Source: Bacillota bacterium (lineage in GTDB: Bacteria; Bacillota_B; Desulfitobacteriia; Desulfitobacteriales; Desulfitobacteriaceae). Taken from it: a DNA stretch of 9,919 bases. The stretch is taken from contig JAJYAS010000075.1 of the NCBI GenBank assembly GCA_021779415.1, positions 1 through 9,919 of the forward strand, in the 5' to 3' direction. This document shows, piece after piece, positions 1-6,068 of this stretch. The notes under the pieces were generated by a model. The model was not told where the DNA came from. It searched no databases and was given only the letters and a program-made list of their open reading frames with translations. Each line of letters begins with the position of its first letter. Position 1 is the stretch's first letter. The translations under genes were made by a program, and so were the position numbers.

Positions 1-1636
1 GCGAAACCTTCTCCCACCCCATTGTGACTCTTCCCTTGTATTTTCTTGGTACTTGCCTCTCGGATATGAGCCCCTTGAAGTATGCAACGTCATAATCGGC
101 ATTAGCTGGGAAATGACAGTAAAATGGCCCAGGAGTTTGCACCTTGAGGCTATTTATGACCGCCGTCTTGCCCTCATCAACGCCAACAATTATGAGTGCG
201 GCATTCTCTTTCTTAGTCCGAGTTATGCGATAGATGAGTGGTGTCCCTGCTCCTCCTTGCCCTTTGATCGCAAAGAATCGGCGGCTTTCATTCTTCTTGG
301 CGTACTCATAAACTTTGGAAGTGTAGTGACCACCTGAGTCGATGCAGGCACAGGCAACCGTCAACCCTAGTCCATCGGCAAAATAATACGTCGCCTTGAG
401 AATATCGTCGATTGCTTGCCATGTTTCTTTTCTGTCAGGGGCTCCCATTACTATTCCATGCTTGATACCCCAACTTTCTTCCCCTTTACCCCATCCAGTA
501 ATCTCATATTCAAGCCATCGGTCCTGAGTATCCACACCGGATGTCAAAAATAATACACCGTCCGGTAATTCGGCGGCGTATTGCTCACGACGTTTGACTA
601 GGAATTCCTCGTTTTCGATCTCGCCCTTCACCTCGTAGGTTTCACCTAGAACCGTATTGACGAAAACCTTATAGAGCTCCGGATCGTCTTTGACTTTGAG
701 GTATTCGGATATGAGTTCATTCCATGTACACCAAGGCGATATGAAAGAGTTCCATCTGAAACTCCTAACCTTCTTTGCATCTGGATTTCCCGCTATCCAT
801 TCGCCGGGTTGGGCCTTCCAAGTATATTCGTCATATTCCTCAAGGCATGCTGGGCATCTGAAAACAATGTCATCGACAGTGTAATTGCCCTTTACATCTT
901 GTTCGTGTTTGTAGATCATACCGTAGATGTTTATGAAAATGGGCTGCCCACAATGTGGACATTGCTTACTCCATTGTTCTTGTGTTCCTCCTAGGTATTC
1001 GAATTCAATTCTCGAAACGCCTTTTGTCCCTGGGGTGCTGGTATAGATTTTTTTGCGATTCCAAAAAGTTGTTGTGCGCTTTTCTGCCAACTGGATAGGA
1101 TCGCCTTCTGTTCCAGCGCTGTCCGGGTACCTGTCAACTTCATCGCAAAATAATATACGTATTGGCCGGCTTGCTAATCCAGCAGGGGAATTTGCACCAC
1201 CCATGGCTAGAAATCCACCAGGAAATGATTTCATTAAGATCGTATTGTCAACATCCCTGCTTTTGCTGTCGGCTACTTTTTCAGTAAGGACCTTAGTATC
1301 TCTAATAAGACCAGATATCCGGCGTTTAGAGTAATCCTCCGCCATATCTCCAGTTGGCTGCACCATTAGCATTGGGCAAGGATCAAGATCAATATAGTAA
1401 CCTATAATGCAGTTAATCATTTCAGATTTTCCGCCTTGACTAGATGACATGATAACGACTTTTTCAACTTCATCCTGTGTCACCGCATCCATAATCTCAC
1501 GTTGGTAGGGTGCCCTATCTGTTCGCCACTTCCCCGGCTCTGCCGAGGACTCAGTACTAAGAATACGGTTCGCGTCTGCCCATTCACTTACTGTTAATAA
1601 GGGTGGAGGGGCAAGGTATTGATAGGCAGACTTCAT
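1..1636 (-). CDS. terL: Phage terminase large subunit, GpA family (C-terminus beyond window)
   Basis: This is the motor and nuclease of the DNA-packaging machine: it uses ATP to pump phage DNA into the prohead and cuts it at the packaging site. The 545 visible residues show a Walker A-type loop SSSQGGKSE at 64-72, a Walker B ILFCDEVD at 161-168 and a coupling motif YTSTPG at 198-203. A zinc-ribbon insert follows (C226-x2-C229 and C261-x2-C264). The nuclease half shows acidic motifs GVDTQD at 367-372 and CIDSGGH at 431-437, both typical of the lambda GpA family. Family members run about 600-650 residues, so roughly 50-100 are missing at the left edge. The ATG at 1636 lies 4 bases after the small-subunit stop with no clear ribosome site, which suggests translational coupling. 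An in-frame TTG at 1654 is a less likely start. Confidence 0.96.
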   Translation of the reverse strand, partial: MKSAYQYLAPPPLLTVSEWADANRILSTESSAEPGKWRTDRAPYQREIMDAVTQDEVEKVVIMSSSQGGKSEMINCIIGYYIDLDPCPMLMVQPTGDMAEDYSKRRISGLIRDTKVLTEKVADSKSRDVDNTILMKSFPGGFLAMGGANSPAGLASRPIRILFCDEVDRYPDSAGTEGDPIQLAEKRTTTFWNRKKIYTSTPGTKGVSRIEFEYLGGTQEQWSKQCPHCGQPIFINIYGMIYKHEQDVKGNYTVDDIVFRCPACLEEYDEYTWKAQPGEWIAGNPDAKKVRSFRWNSFISPWCTWNELISEYLKVKDDPELYKVFVNTVLGETYEVKGEIENEEFLVKRREQYAAELPDGVLFLTSGVDTQDRWLEYEITGWGKGEESWGIKHGIVMGAPDRKETWQAIDDILKATYYFADGLGLTVACACIDSGGHYTSKVYEYAKKNESRRFFAIKGQGGAGTPLIYRITRTKKENAALIIVGVDEGKTAVINSLKVQTPGPFYCHFPANADYDVAYFKGLISERQVPRKYKGRVTMGWEKVS

Positions 1637-1640
1637 GAAC

Positions 1641-2129
1641 TCATGGATCGATTGCAATATCCTCAACTACTTCCGGTGCTGGCATTTCCTTTAGTTCTTC
1701 TAGTGCCCCATATATCTCATCCCTGATAATTCCCACTATGACCGAAAGGTCCTTTAACCCGATAATCTGAGTAGCACATTTTGTGGGTATAGAAAGTAAC
1801 CTGGATTTACAAGTTAGAATCATGGTTGCCATAGCTTGTTCAACATCGGAGGCGTAGAGCAAACTACCCTTAAGCTGCTCCAGTTCTATCTCAGCCTTTT
1901 CACGCTTAGCCTTTTCCAGTAAGGTATGTTCAAGATCATAGCTTAGTTTATTATCCGGCATATACTTAAACGCATAGTAAGCTTCAACTGAATCCGGAAG
2001 ATTGTACCTTCCATCTGCTTCCCTTTTTAAGATACCTTCTTTGACTAATTGTTGAACCCGTCGAGCTGATATCTTTAAGGCTTTTGCTAGATCTGAGCTA
2101 TTTACAATGACTTCCAAATCAATCATCAC
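1641..2129 (-). CDS. terS: Phage terminase small subunit, Nu1-like
   Basis: This protein should recognise the packaging site on phage DNA and load the large subunit. Its 162 residues begin with a winged helix-turn-helix of the Nu1/MerR-like kind at about 8-50, with a recognition segment around ISARRVQQLVKEG. A charged helix follows at about 65-90 (rich in E, K and L). The helical C-terminal half ends in an acidic tail, the usual site of contact with the large subunit. The lambda Nu1-type order, directly ahead of a GpA-family large subunit, supports the call. The start is either GTG 2129 or ATG 2126. A G-rich stretch sits immediately before them but leaves no normal spacing, so the start is uncertain by one codon. 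The upstream gap is where a cos site and a late promoter would be expected. Confidence 0.9.
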   Translation of the reverse strand: MMIDLEVIVNSSDLAKALKISARRVQQLVKEGILKREADGRYNLPDSVEAYYAFKYMPDNKLSYDLEHTLLEKAKREKAEIELEQLKGSLLYASDVEQAMATMILTCKSRLLSIPTKCATQIIGLKDLSVIVGIIRDEIYGALEELKEMPAPEVVEDIAIDP

Positions 2130-2263
2130 CCCCGAACGAAATTCACTAAAAAAAATTTACACCTAGAAACTTTTCGGGGCATTTGCATGCGCAGTGGGCA
2201 CCTAGGCTCAGAAGTACCTACTGTTTATATTTGTTCCTAATTGCATAGAAGTAGCCTATTTTC
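2130..2263. other. Intergenic region between terS and the hicA promoter; possible packaging site or late promoter
   Basis: No gene is visible here. The stretch holds a 7-bp direct repeat CACCTAG at 2160-2166 and 2199-2205, the palindrome GCATGC at 2185-2190 and the palindrome CCTAGG at 2201-2206. In lambda-type phages with Nu1/GpA terminases, cos lies just upstream of the small-subunit gene. In PBSX-like phages the late promoter driven by the sigma-like factor lies at the same place. Either could be here, but no specific site can be proven from sequence alone. Confidence 0.25.
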
Positions 2264-2304
2264 TTGTAAAATATCTTTACAATACGTGCTACACGTGTTA
2301 TAAT
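2264..2304 (+). promoter_or_regulatory. hicAB promoter with two dyad operators
   Basis: A near-consensus sigma-A promoter is visible: -35 TTTACA at 2276-2281, a 17-bp spacer and -10 TATAAT at 2299-2304. Two inverted repeats overlap it. TTGTAAA and TTTACAA, separated by 5 bases, span 2264-2282 and cover the -35. ACGTG and CACGT, separated by 3 bases, span 2284-2296 and fill the spacer. HicB carries a ribbon-helix-helix domain, and such domains bind short palindromes, so autorepression by HicB or the HicA-HicB complex is the natural inference. Confidence 0.8.
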
Positions 2305-2329
2305 TAATACATAGAGAGGAGGCAAACGA

Positions 2330-2512
2330 ATGAAACCCCGGGAACTTGAAAACATAATCAAAGCTAATGGATGGCAATACACGGACACCAAAGGTTCACA
2401 TCACCATTACAAACATCCATCAAAACCCGGAAAATTAACAATACCATTTCATAATACCGACATAAAAATTAAAACTGCAAACTCAATCCTAAGGCAAGCG
2501 GGGCTGAAATAG
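2330..2512 (+). CDS. hicA: HicA family mRNA interferase toxin
   Basis: HicA is a small double-stranded-RNA-binding-fold ribonuclease that cleaves mRNA and stops growth until neutralised by HicB. The 60-residue protein has the usual family length. It carries the catalytic GSHH motif at residues 22-25 (active His24) and the C-terminal signature around DIKIKTANSILRQAGL. The ATG follows a perfect AGGAGG at 2317-2322 with 7 bases of spacing. It reads on the plus strand, against the surrounding phage genes, and precedes hicB, the normal toxin-first order for this family. A GC-rich hairpin overlaps its stop codon. Confidence 0.95.
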   Translation: MKPRELENIIKANGWQYTDTKGSHHHYKHPSKPGKLTIPFHNTDIKIKTANSILRQAGLK

Positions 2513-2516
2513 CCCC
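2500..2516 (+). promoter_or_regulatory. Hairpin over the hicA stop codon
   Basis: GGGGCT (2500-2505) pairs with AGCCCC (2511-2516) around a 5-base loop, and the hicA stop TAG (2510-2512) lies in the loop and stem. No T-run follows, so it is unlikely to be an intrinsic terminator. It could slow ribosomes at the end of hicA, protect the mRNA end or affect the toxin-to-antitoxin ratio. The role is inferred. Confidence 0.45.
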
Positions 2517-2584
2517 CCTGCCCAGAGGTTTAATACAAATAAATATAAAATAATTATTTAAACTGAAGAAAGGTGGAATACACA

Positions 2585-2998
2585 ATGAAACTAATTTATC
2601 CCGCTTGCTTCTACCCTAGCGAAGAAGGCGGCTATACCGTAGTATTTCCCGATTTACCAGGATGCGTAACCGAAGGAGACACTTTGTCCGAAGCAATGGA
2701 AATGGCAATTGACGCCTCTTCAGGTTGGCTATTAGCTTCAGCAGAAGAGGATAAACAATTACCCAAAGCATCTGATATCAAAAAAGTGACACCTGATGAA
2801 TACGAGAATGGCTTTGTCAGCCTCATCGGTGTTGACTTAGATGAATACTCTCAAAAGCATGGAAATAAAGCTATCAAAAAAACTCTAACGATCCCTGCAT
2901 GGTTAAACACTATCGCAGAGGAGAATAACGTGAACTTCTCCCAGGTTTTACAAAGCGCATTAAGAGATCAACTTGGTATCAGCAATAACGAAATATAA
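2585..2998 (+). CDS. hicB: HicB family antitoxin
   Basis: HicB binds and blocks the HicA toxin and represses its own operon. The N-terminal part of the 137-residue protein has the partial RNase H-like HicB fold, with the family signature GGYTVVFPDLPGC at 15-27. The C-terminal part, from about residue 98 (KKTLTIPAWLNTIAEEN onward), is a ribbon-helix-helix DNA-binding domain. The start chosen is the ATG at 2585, 8 bases after AGGTGG at 2571-2576. A GTG at 2573 is in frame, but it lies inside that ribosome site. The gap to hicA is 72 bp and AT-rich, wider than in many hicAB pairs, so hicB may have some expression of its own. A strong terminator follows within 2 bases. Confidence 0.94.
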   Translation: MKLIYPACFYPSEEGGYTVVFPDLPGCVTEGDTLSEAMEMAIDASSGWLLASAEEDKQLPKASDIKKVTPDEYENGFVSLIGVDLDEYSQKHGNKAIKKTLTIPAWLNTIAEENNVNFSQVLQSALRDQLGISNNEI

Positions 2999-2999
2999 T

Positions 3000-3032
3000 A
3001 AATCAGCAGCCTTAACCCGGCTGCTGATTTTT
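3000..3032 (+). terminator. Intrinsic terminator of hicAB
   Basis: A perfect 12-bp stem pairs 3000-3011 with 3019-3030 around a 7-base loop (TTAACCC) and ends in TTTTT at 3028-3032. It begins one base after the hicB stop. The convergent minus-strand membrane-protein gene ends at 3044. The A-rich 5' arm gives only a weak T-run on the other strand. Confidence 0.95.
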
Positions 3033-3043
3033 ATAGTTACCTT

Positions 3044-3502
3044 TTAATTAACTGTAAATGTAATTAGATAAGACTGTTTCATTTCAAATAAATTCTTAAA
3101 ATTTAAAATGTATAACTTTTCAAAAAAAATCCTTCTCTTTTTCATAAGCTTAATATCGAGGATTTTTATCTTGCCTTTTAAAGCTTCTTGATTTAATTGA
3201 TTATAAATTGTTTCATGAGTATGAGCTATATATTCTGAATTCTTCAATAAAACATTTAACACCTTTTTAAGTTCTAGTACTATAAAACGATTTTTATGCT
3301 TTTTATCTTTCAGTATTAATAATAACGCCACTGGAGAGAGGATCATATTAATTTTTCGCGGCTTTTTTCCTAACCACAAATATCTTCTTCTGATCCCAAA
3401 TATCCAGGAAGGCCTTTTATATAATAAACTCCAATATATCTCTCCCAGTACAAAAATCGTAAATAGTAAACTTAAAATTAAAACAAGAATAAAAATCACC
3501 AT
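3044..3502 (-). CDS. Small basic membrane protein, unknown function
   Basis: I do not recognise the family. The 152-residue protein starts with a strong membrane segment at about 2-19 (MVIFILVLILSLLFTIFVLG), followed by aromatic and basic residues. A second hydrophobic stretch lies near 53-65 (MILSPVALLLIL). The rest is Lys-rich and probably cytoplasmic. The ATG at 3502 follows AGGAGG with 8 bases of spacing, so the gene looks genuinely translated. Its base composition is clearly more AT-rich than the phage genes around it, like the adjacent hicAB. This suggests the two arrived together as a moron. A role such as superinfection exclusion would fit small phage membrane proteins of this kind, but nothing in the sequence proves it. 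Confidence 0.75.
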   Translation of the reverse strand: MVIFILVLILSLLFTIFVLGEIYWSLLYKRPSWIFGIRRRYLWLGKKPRKINMILSPVALLLILKDKKHKNRFIVLELKKVLNVLLKNSEYIAHTHETIYNQLNQEALKGKIKILDIKLMKKRRIFFEKLYILNFKNLFEMKQSYLITFTVN

Positions 3503-3560
3503 AGATTCTGCCTCCTTTTTCCTATTGTTTCGACAAAAGGAAGTATATCCCTGCTTTATT

Positions 3561-3722
3561 TTAACTCACCCCATTATTTCCTTCCGAATCATCCGACCCC
3601 AAGCTCTCATCAATCTCCTTTGTACACTCCGGACACCACATTCTTTCTAGATAAGAGAAGTATTTCTTTTTGCAGATTGGGCATTGGAAAAGTGTAGGCT
3701 CAATTCTAGTTCTCTTGGCCAT
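3561..3722 (-). CDS. 53-residue zinc-ribbon protein
   Basis: This short gene encodes 53 residues with two CxxC knuckles, CPIC at 14-17 and CPEC at 30-33, separated by an aromatic and basic stretch. Together they should form a single zinc ribbon. An acidic tail (DESLGSDDSEGN) follows. The ATG at 3722 is preceded by a perfect AGGAGG with 6 bases of spacing. Small CxxC proteins of this sort are frequent in phages and usually bind nucleic acid or a protein partner; its actual role is unknown. It lies just downstream of two minus-strand hairpins, so its transcription probably depends on a local promoter or on read-through. Confidence 0.8.
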   Translation of the reverse strand: MAKRTRIEPTLFQCPICKKKYFSYLERMWCPECTKEIDESLGSDDSEGNNGVS

Positions 3723-3743
3723 GATCTCCCTCCTAAAAAGAAA

Positions 3744-3759
3744 GGAGCCCTAAGGCTCC
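3744..3759 (-). terminator. Weak intrinsic terminator or attenuator before the 53-residue gene
   Basis: On the minus strand GGAGCC pairs with GGCTCC around a 4-base loop, and TTTCTTTTT follows directly. The T-run leads straight into the AGGAGG of the next gene. The 6-bp stem is short but GC-rich. It could terminate read-through or act as an attenuator in the leader of that gene. Confidence 0.6.
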
Positions 3760-3776
3760 AGTTGAAAGAAAGCACT

Positions 3777-3815
3777 CCTATATATAGGTGGCAATCGTAT
3801 GACAAAACTGACAAA
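3777..3815 (-). promoter_or_regulatory. Possible promoter with tandem TTTGTCA repeats
   Basis: On the minus strand TTGTCA (3805-3800) lies 17 bases ahead of TATAGG (3782-3777), or 15 bases ahead of TATATA (3784-3779). The heptamer TTTGTCA occurs twice, 9 bp apart (3815-3809 and 3806-3800), and the -10 lies in the 12-bp palindrome CCTATATATAGG (3777-3788). A promoter is needed here because a strong terminator lies just upstream at 3819-3845. The -10 match is imperfect. Confidence 0.4.
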
Positions 3816-3818
3816 TAG

Positions 3819-3845
3819 AAAAAACGCCCCTTTCGGAACGCTTTT
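3819..3845 (-). terminator. Strong minus-strand intrinsic terminator
   Basis: Read on the minus strand, an 11-bp stem pairs 3845-3835 with 3830-3820 around a GAAA tetraloop and ends in six T residues. Three of the pairs are G-U, and these work only in the minus-strand RNA, so the direction is clear. The stem starts 8 bases after the stop of the 82-residue gene and closes the transcript that includes the late regulator. Confidence 0.85.
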
Positions 3846-3852
3846 GATAATA

Positions 3853-4101
3853 TTAGTAGTTATCCACTTTGATTCCCGTTAGTTGTTTAAATAACTCCTT
3901 AAGGCGAAACTCGGTCTGTCTCGCATCAACAACATCAATCATTGGGTAAGATTTAAATATTTCTCCTAACTCTTTCTCTAGATTTAAGGATTGATCCCTG
4001 ATAATCATAGTTAGTTCTCTTAACTCGCCAAGATTTACACTTACTGATATTTCCGGAGATCTTTCTAGATTATCAGTGATCGCCTTTTTGATACTATCCA
4101 T
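3853..4101 (-). CDS. 82-residue phage protein, unknown function
   Basis: I do not recognise this protein. It is charged and probably mostly helical, with no cysteines, membrane segment or clear motif. The middle (about 25-50) has regularly spaced leucines and could form a short coiled coil. The ATG at 4101 is preferred because GAGG lies 6 bases upstream. An in-frame ATG at 4113 overlaps that ribosome site and would add only four residues. It follows the sigma-like regulator by 48 bases and is the last gene before a strong terminator, so it belongs to the same transcript. Confidence 0.7.
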   Translation of the reverse strand: MDSIKKAITDNLERSPEISVSVNLGELRELTMIIRDQSLNLEKELGEIFKSYPMIDVVDARQTEFRLKELFKQLTGIKVDNY

Positions 4102-4149
4102 ATGGCACCTCATTTCGTAATATCATCATGGCTTTATTATACTGCCAAA

Positions 4150-4674
4150 TCAGAACATTTCCATTTGAATATCCTGTTTAAAGACAATTCCATGGTCTGT
4201 AAGGTCCTCAACCATCGAACAAATCTTATCCTCTGCCCTTTTAACTAATGTCTGAACTGTACCTTTCTGTAGATCCATTATCTCTGCAGCCGCCCCGAAA
4301 GAATAACCACTGCCTCTAACTAACGAATATGCATCCTTCTCCTTTGTGCTTAGTTCCTTGAGGACGATTCCTAAGTCATCTATTGCATTTCGCATCTTCT
4401 CGCTAATCTCAGATGATTGGCCCTGAAGGGCAGCTGCACGTACAAAATCTAAGTTCCTTGGATCCACAGGTACTTCTCTCTGAATGCTACTTAGTCTCGT
4501 TATTCCTCGGCGACTATCTGGATGCTTACCAATCTCCATATATTTTATTGAAAAGCTTAAACTGTCTGCACAACTTGCAAGTAGAGATTTATCTCCCTTG
4601 TTGGTGGCCTCTGTTCTTGCTTTATTAACATGACGCAGAGTAACTTGATACTCTTTAATCAGCTTCTTCATCAT
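4150..4674 (-). CDS. Sigma-like late transcription regulator (Xpf/ArpU type)
   Basis: This protein should switch on late phage genes by acting with host RNA polymerase, as PBSX Xpf does. The 174 residues open with a helical segment LIKEYQVTLRHVNKAR, seen in phage sigma-like regulators. A conserved block follows at about 46-72 (YMEIGKHPDSRRGITR, then REVPVDP). The last part, about 105-153, is a sigma region 4-type helix-turn-helix: LSTKEKDAYSLVRGSGYS, then AAAEIMDLQKGTVQTLVKRA. The start is ATG 4674 or, more likely, the adjacent ATG 4671, which has better spacing to GGTGG. The terminase genes 2 kb downstream are the expected targets. The family name is from memory; the region 4 assignment is well supported. 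Confidence 0.85.
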   Translation of the reverse strand: MMKKLIKEYQVTLRHVNKARTEATNKGDKSLLASCADSLSFSIKYMEIGKHPDSRRGITRLSSIQREVPVDPRNLDFVRAAALQGQSSEISEKMRNAIDDLGIVLKELSTKEKDAYSLVRGSGYSFGAAAEIMDLQKGTVQTLVKRAEDKICSMVEDLTDHGIVFKQDIQMEMF

Positions 4675-4710
4675 TGGCCACCCCCATCAAATGAATTCAC
4701 CCCTTTTGTA

Positions 4711-5160
4711 TCAAACCTTGATCCTGCACTCCTCCCACCTCCGCCACTTCTCTTCTAATTCTTCGAGTCTTTCTATGATAACGGGATCCCTGAAACGTTT
4801 TAGTCTCAGCCGCTCCATTTCGTTTTGCTCGGCCTTAGTCATGTAATAAGGGTATTTTTCGATCTGCCACTGCTTCCAGTGCTCACTCCAACGAGCAGAT
4901 TCATGAGGTCCTTCGCTTCCATGGTGGTGTGCCTGACATAGTGTTACGATGTTTTCAACACAAGCTACACGATCTTTTGCTTGCGATCTAGGTTCACAGT
5001 GGTGATGATCCGTTCTGTAACTACTTCCACACCTGGGATGGAGGCAAACGCCGCCATCCCTTTCATCTACCTTTTTATAGGCATATTGGAGTAAACTGCT
5101 GAGACTTGGCAACCGTTCCACCCTCACTTTGTCCACATTAGATTCATAGGTTGTCCCCAT
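4711..5160 (-). CDS. HNH endonuclease, packaging-associated type
   Basis: HNH proteins near terminase genes are known to assist cleavage at the packaging site in many cos phages. The 149-residue protein has a zinc-binding HNH core at about 35-81: C39-x4-C44, the catalytic DHHH at 51-54, N70, and C75-x2-H78 followed by HHG. The C-terminal third is a charged helical extension rich in E, R and W. No ribosome site precedes the ATG at 5160. A TTG at codon 17 has AGGGTGG in front of it, so the first 16 residues are uncertain. Here the gene is about 2.6 kb from the small subunit instead of adjacent, with the late regulator and the hicAB block in between. Confidence 0.88.
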   Translation of the reverse strand: MGTTYESNVDKVRVERLPSLSSLLQYAYKKVDERDGGVCLHPRCGSSYRTDHHHCEPRSQAKDRVACVENIVTLCQAHHHGSEGPHESARWSEHWKQWQIEKYPYYMTKAEQNEMERLRLKRFRDPVIIERLEELEEKWRRWEECRIKV

Positions 5161-5201
5161 AGTTGTCAGTATTGAAAATGTTTATAGCCGCTCGCCCAGC
5201 C

Positions 5202-5420
5202 TTATCCACACGCACTCCATCCGCAAATCACACACATCTTACAAGCACTTGCCCTGATCACGCGACCACCACATTCCTCACACCCTTCGCCTTGCCTATG
5301 GTAAAAGCACACTCGATTCCATCCTGGATGATTAGCTAAAATCGTTTCGTTGCACTTCATGGCATCTTCGACTGTTTTAATGGTAGGATTGCTACAGAAC
5401 TTACCGTTGCACTTTTGCAT
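5202..5420 (-). CDS. 72-residue zinc-ribbon protein
   Basis: The protein has ten cysteines. The C-terminal segment holds C47-x2-C50-GG, then C60-x2-C63-x2-C66-G-W-S-x-C71. This resembles the C-terminal zinc finger of class II (B12-dependent) ribonucleotide reductases (CxxCGG ... GCxxCxxCGxSxC). Nothing else of a reductase is present, so it is a free-standing ribbon and its job is unknown. The ATG at 5420 is chosen because GGAGG lies 5 bases upstream. An in-frame ATG at 5450 lacks a site. Its first 20 bases overlap the end of the preceding 81-residue gene, which indicates translational coupling. Confidence 0.78.
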   Translation of the reverse strand: MQKCNGKFCSNPTIKTVEDAMKCNETILANHPGWNRVCFYHRQGEGCEECGGRVIRASACKMCVICGWSACG

Positions 5421-5646
5421 CTTTACCTCCAATCCGCACATGTTTTTCACCCGCCTTCAGTATTTCTAACCTCCGCAGCTCAATCTCGCCGCTCATATTC
5501 CACCGAAGCACGCTTTGAACAATAAATCTCAACCTTCTCTCATCAACAATCACTGCCTTCGATCTATCCGGACTAAAGGTTAGTGTATTTTCCTGAGCGT
5601 TTTCACCAGCGTAGAATTGACCGTTCATTACTACAATTGCCTTCAT
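5401..5646 (-). CDS. 81-residue phage protein, unknown function
   Basis: This is an unrecognised small protein. It starts MKAIVVMNGQFYAGE, has a middle resembling a beta-rich fold (TLTFSPDRSKAVIVDERRL) and ends basic (KDAKVQR). The ATG at 5646 has GAGG 7 bases upstream and overlaps the stop of the ASCH gene as ATGA, the classic sign of translational coupling. Longer in-frame readings upstream to 5736 only mirror the ASCH gene in another frame. Confidence 0.7.
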   Translation of the reverse strand: MKAIVVMNGQFYAGENAQENTLTFSPDRSKAVIVDERRLRFIVQSVLRWNMSGEIELRRLEILKAGEKHVRIGGKDAKVQR

Positions 5647-6068
5647 GTTTTCACCTCGGTTTTCCAGTTCCAAAATCCTTGCCCTCCCCGAGCAATAATA
5701 GGAGTTTGGAAAGGTCTTATATCTTCGAATATCCAAGCGTATCGACCAAGTGTGTAGTCGCCAAGCAGTATCTCTTCTGCGCTCAACGTTTCAATAAACT
5801 CCTCGGTAATTAGTTTGCAATCCACTAGATTTCCAACCGCTAGCACGTATCCTAGAGGTAAATTTTCCAGTACAAACGGATATAAAAGATTGCTTATAGC
5901 CCTAATTGAATTTTGGTCCATGAGTTTTTTAACCTCTTTGATTGGCTTCTTTGCCGAGTGTATTGCTACATCCCCTCTGATAGTGGTTGCCCAACTCCGT
6001 GTCTCATTCTTTTTGTGGCGCTCTACTATCAACGCTGCCCAAGGTTGCCATACTGTTAGAGCTCTCAT
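5643..6068 (-). CDS. ASCH-domain protein
   Basis: ASCH domains have a PUA-like beta-barrel. They are predicted to bind RNA or modified nucleotides, and some members are amidohydrolases or nucleases. The 141 residues show the family landmarks: LTVWQPWAALI at 4-14, ETRSW at 22-26, RGDVAIHSAKK at 31-41, the core strand GYVLAVGNLVDC at 73-84, and the C-terminal block beginning RYAWIFEDI with a final GFWNW. The ATG at 6068 has a perfect AGGAGG 9 bases upstream. A longer in-frame reading to 6149 adds only sequence overlapping the previous gene. Phage copies often sit in strings of small early genes like this one. The substrate cannot be told from sequence. Confidence 0.88.
   Translation of the reverse strand: MRALTVWQPWAALIVERHKKNETRSWATTIRGDVAIHSAKKPIKEVKKLMDQNSIRAISNLLYPFVLENLPLGYVLAVGNLVDCKLITEEFIETLSAEEILLGDYTLGRYAWIFEDIRPFQTPIIARGGQGFWNWKTEVKT

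Noticed and set aside
53..1334. Several plus-strand open readings over the left 1.3 kb
   Set aside because: They lie opposite the terminase large subunit gene, lack ribosome sites and show no family features; the minus strand carries unmistakable ATPase and nuclease motifs throughout.
3000..3032. Perfect inverted repeat after hicB considered as an insertion-sequence end or attachment site
   Set aside because: The short loop, T-run and position directly after the stop codon fit an intrinsic terminator; no partner copy occurs elsewhere in the window.
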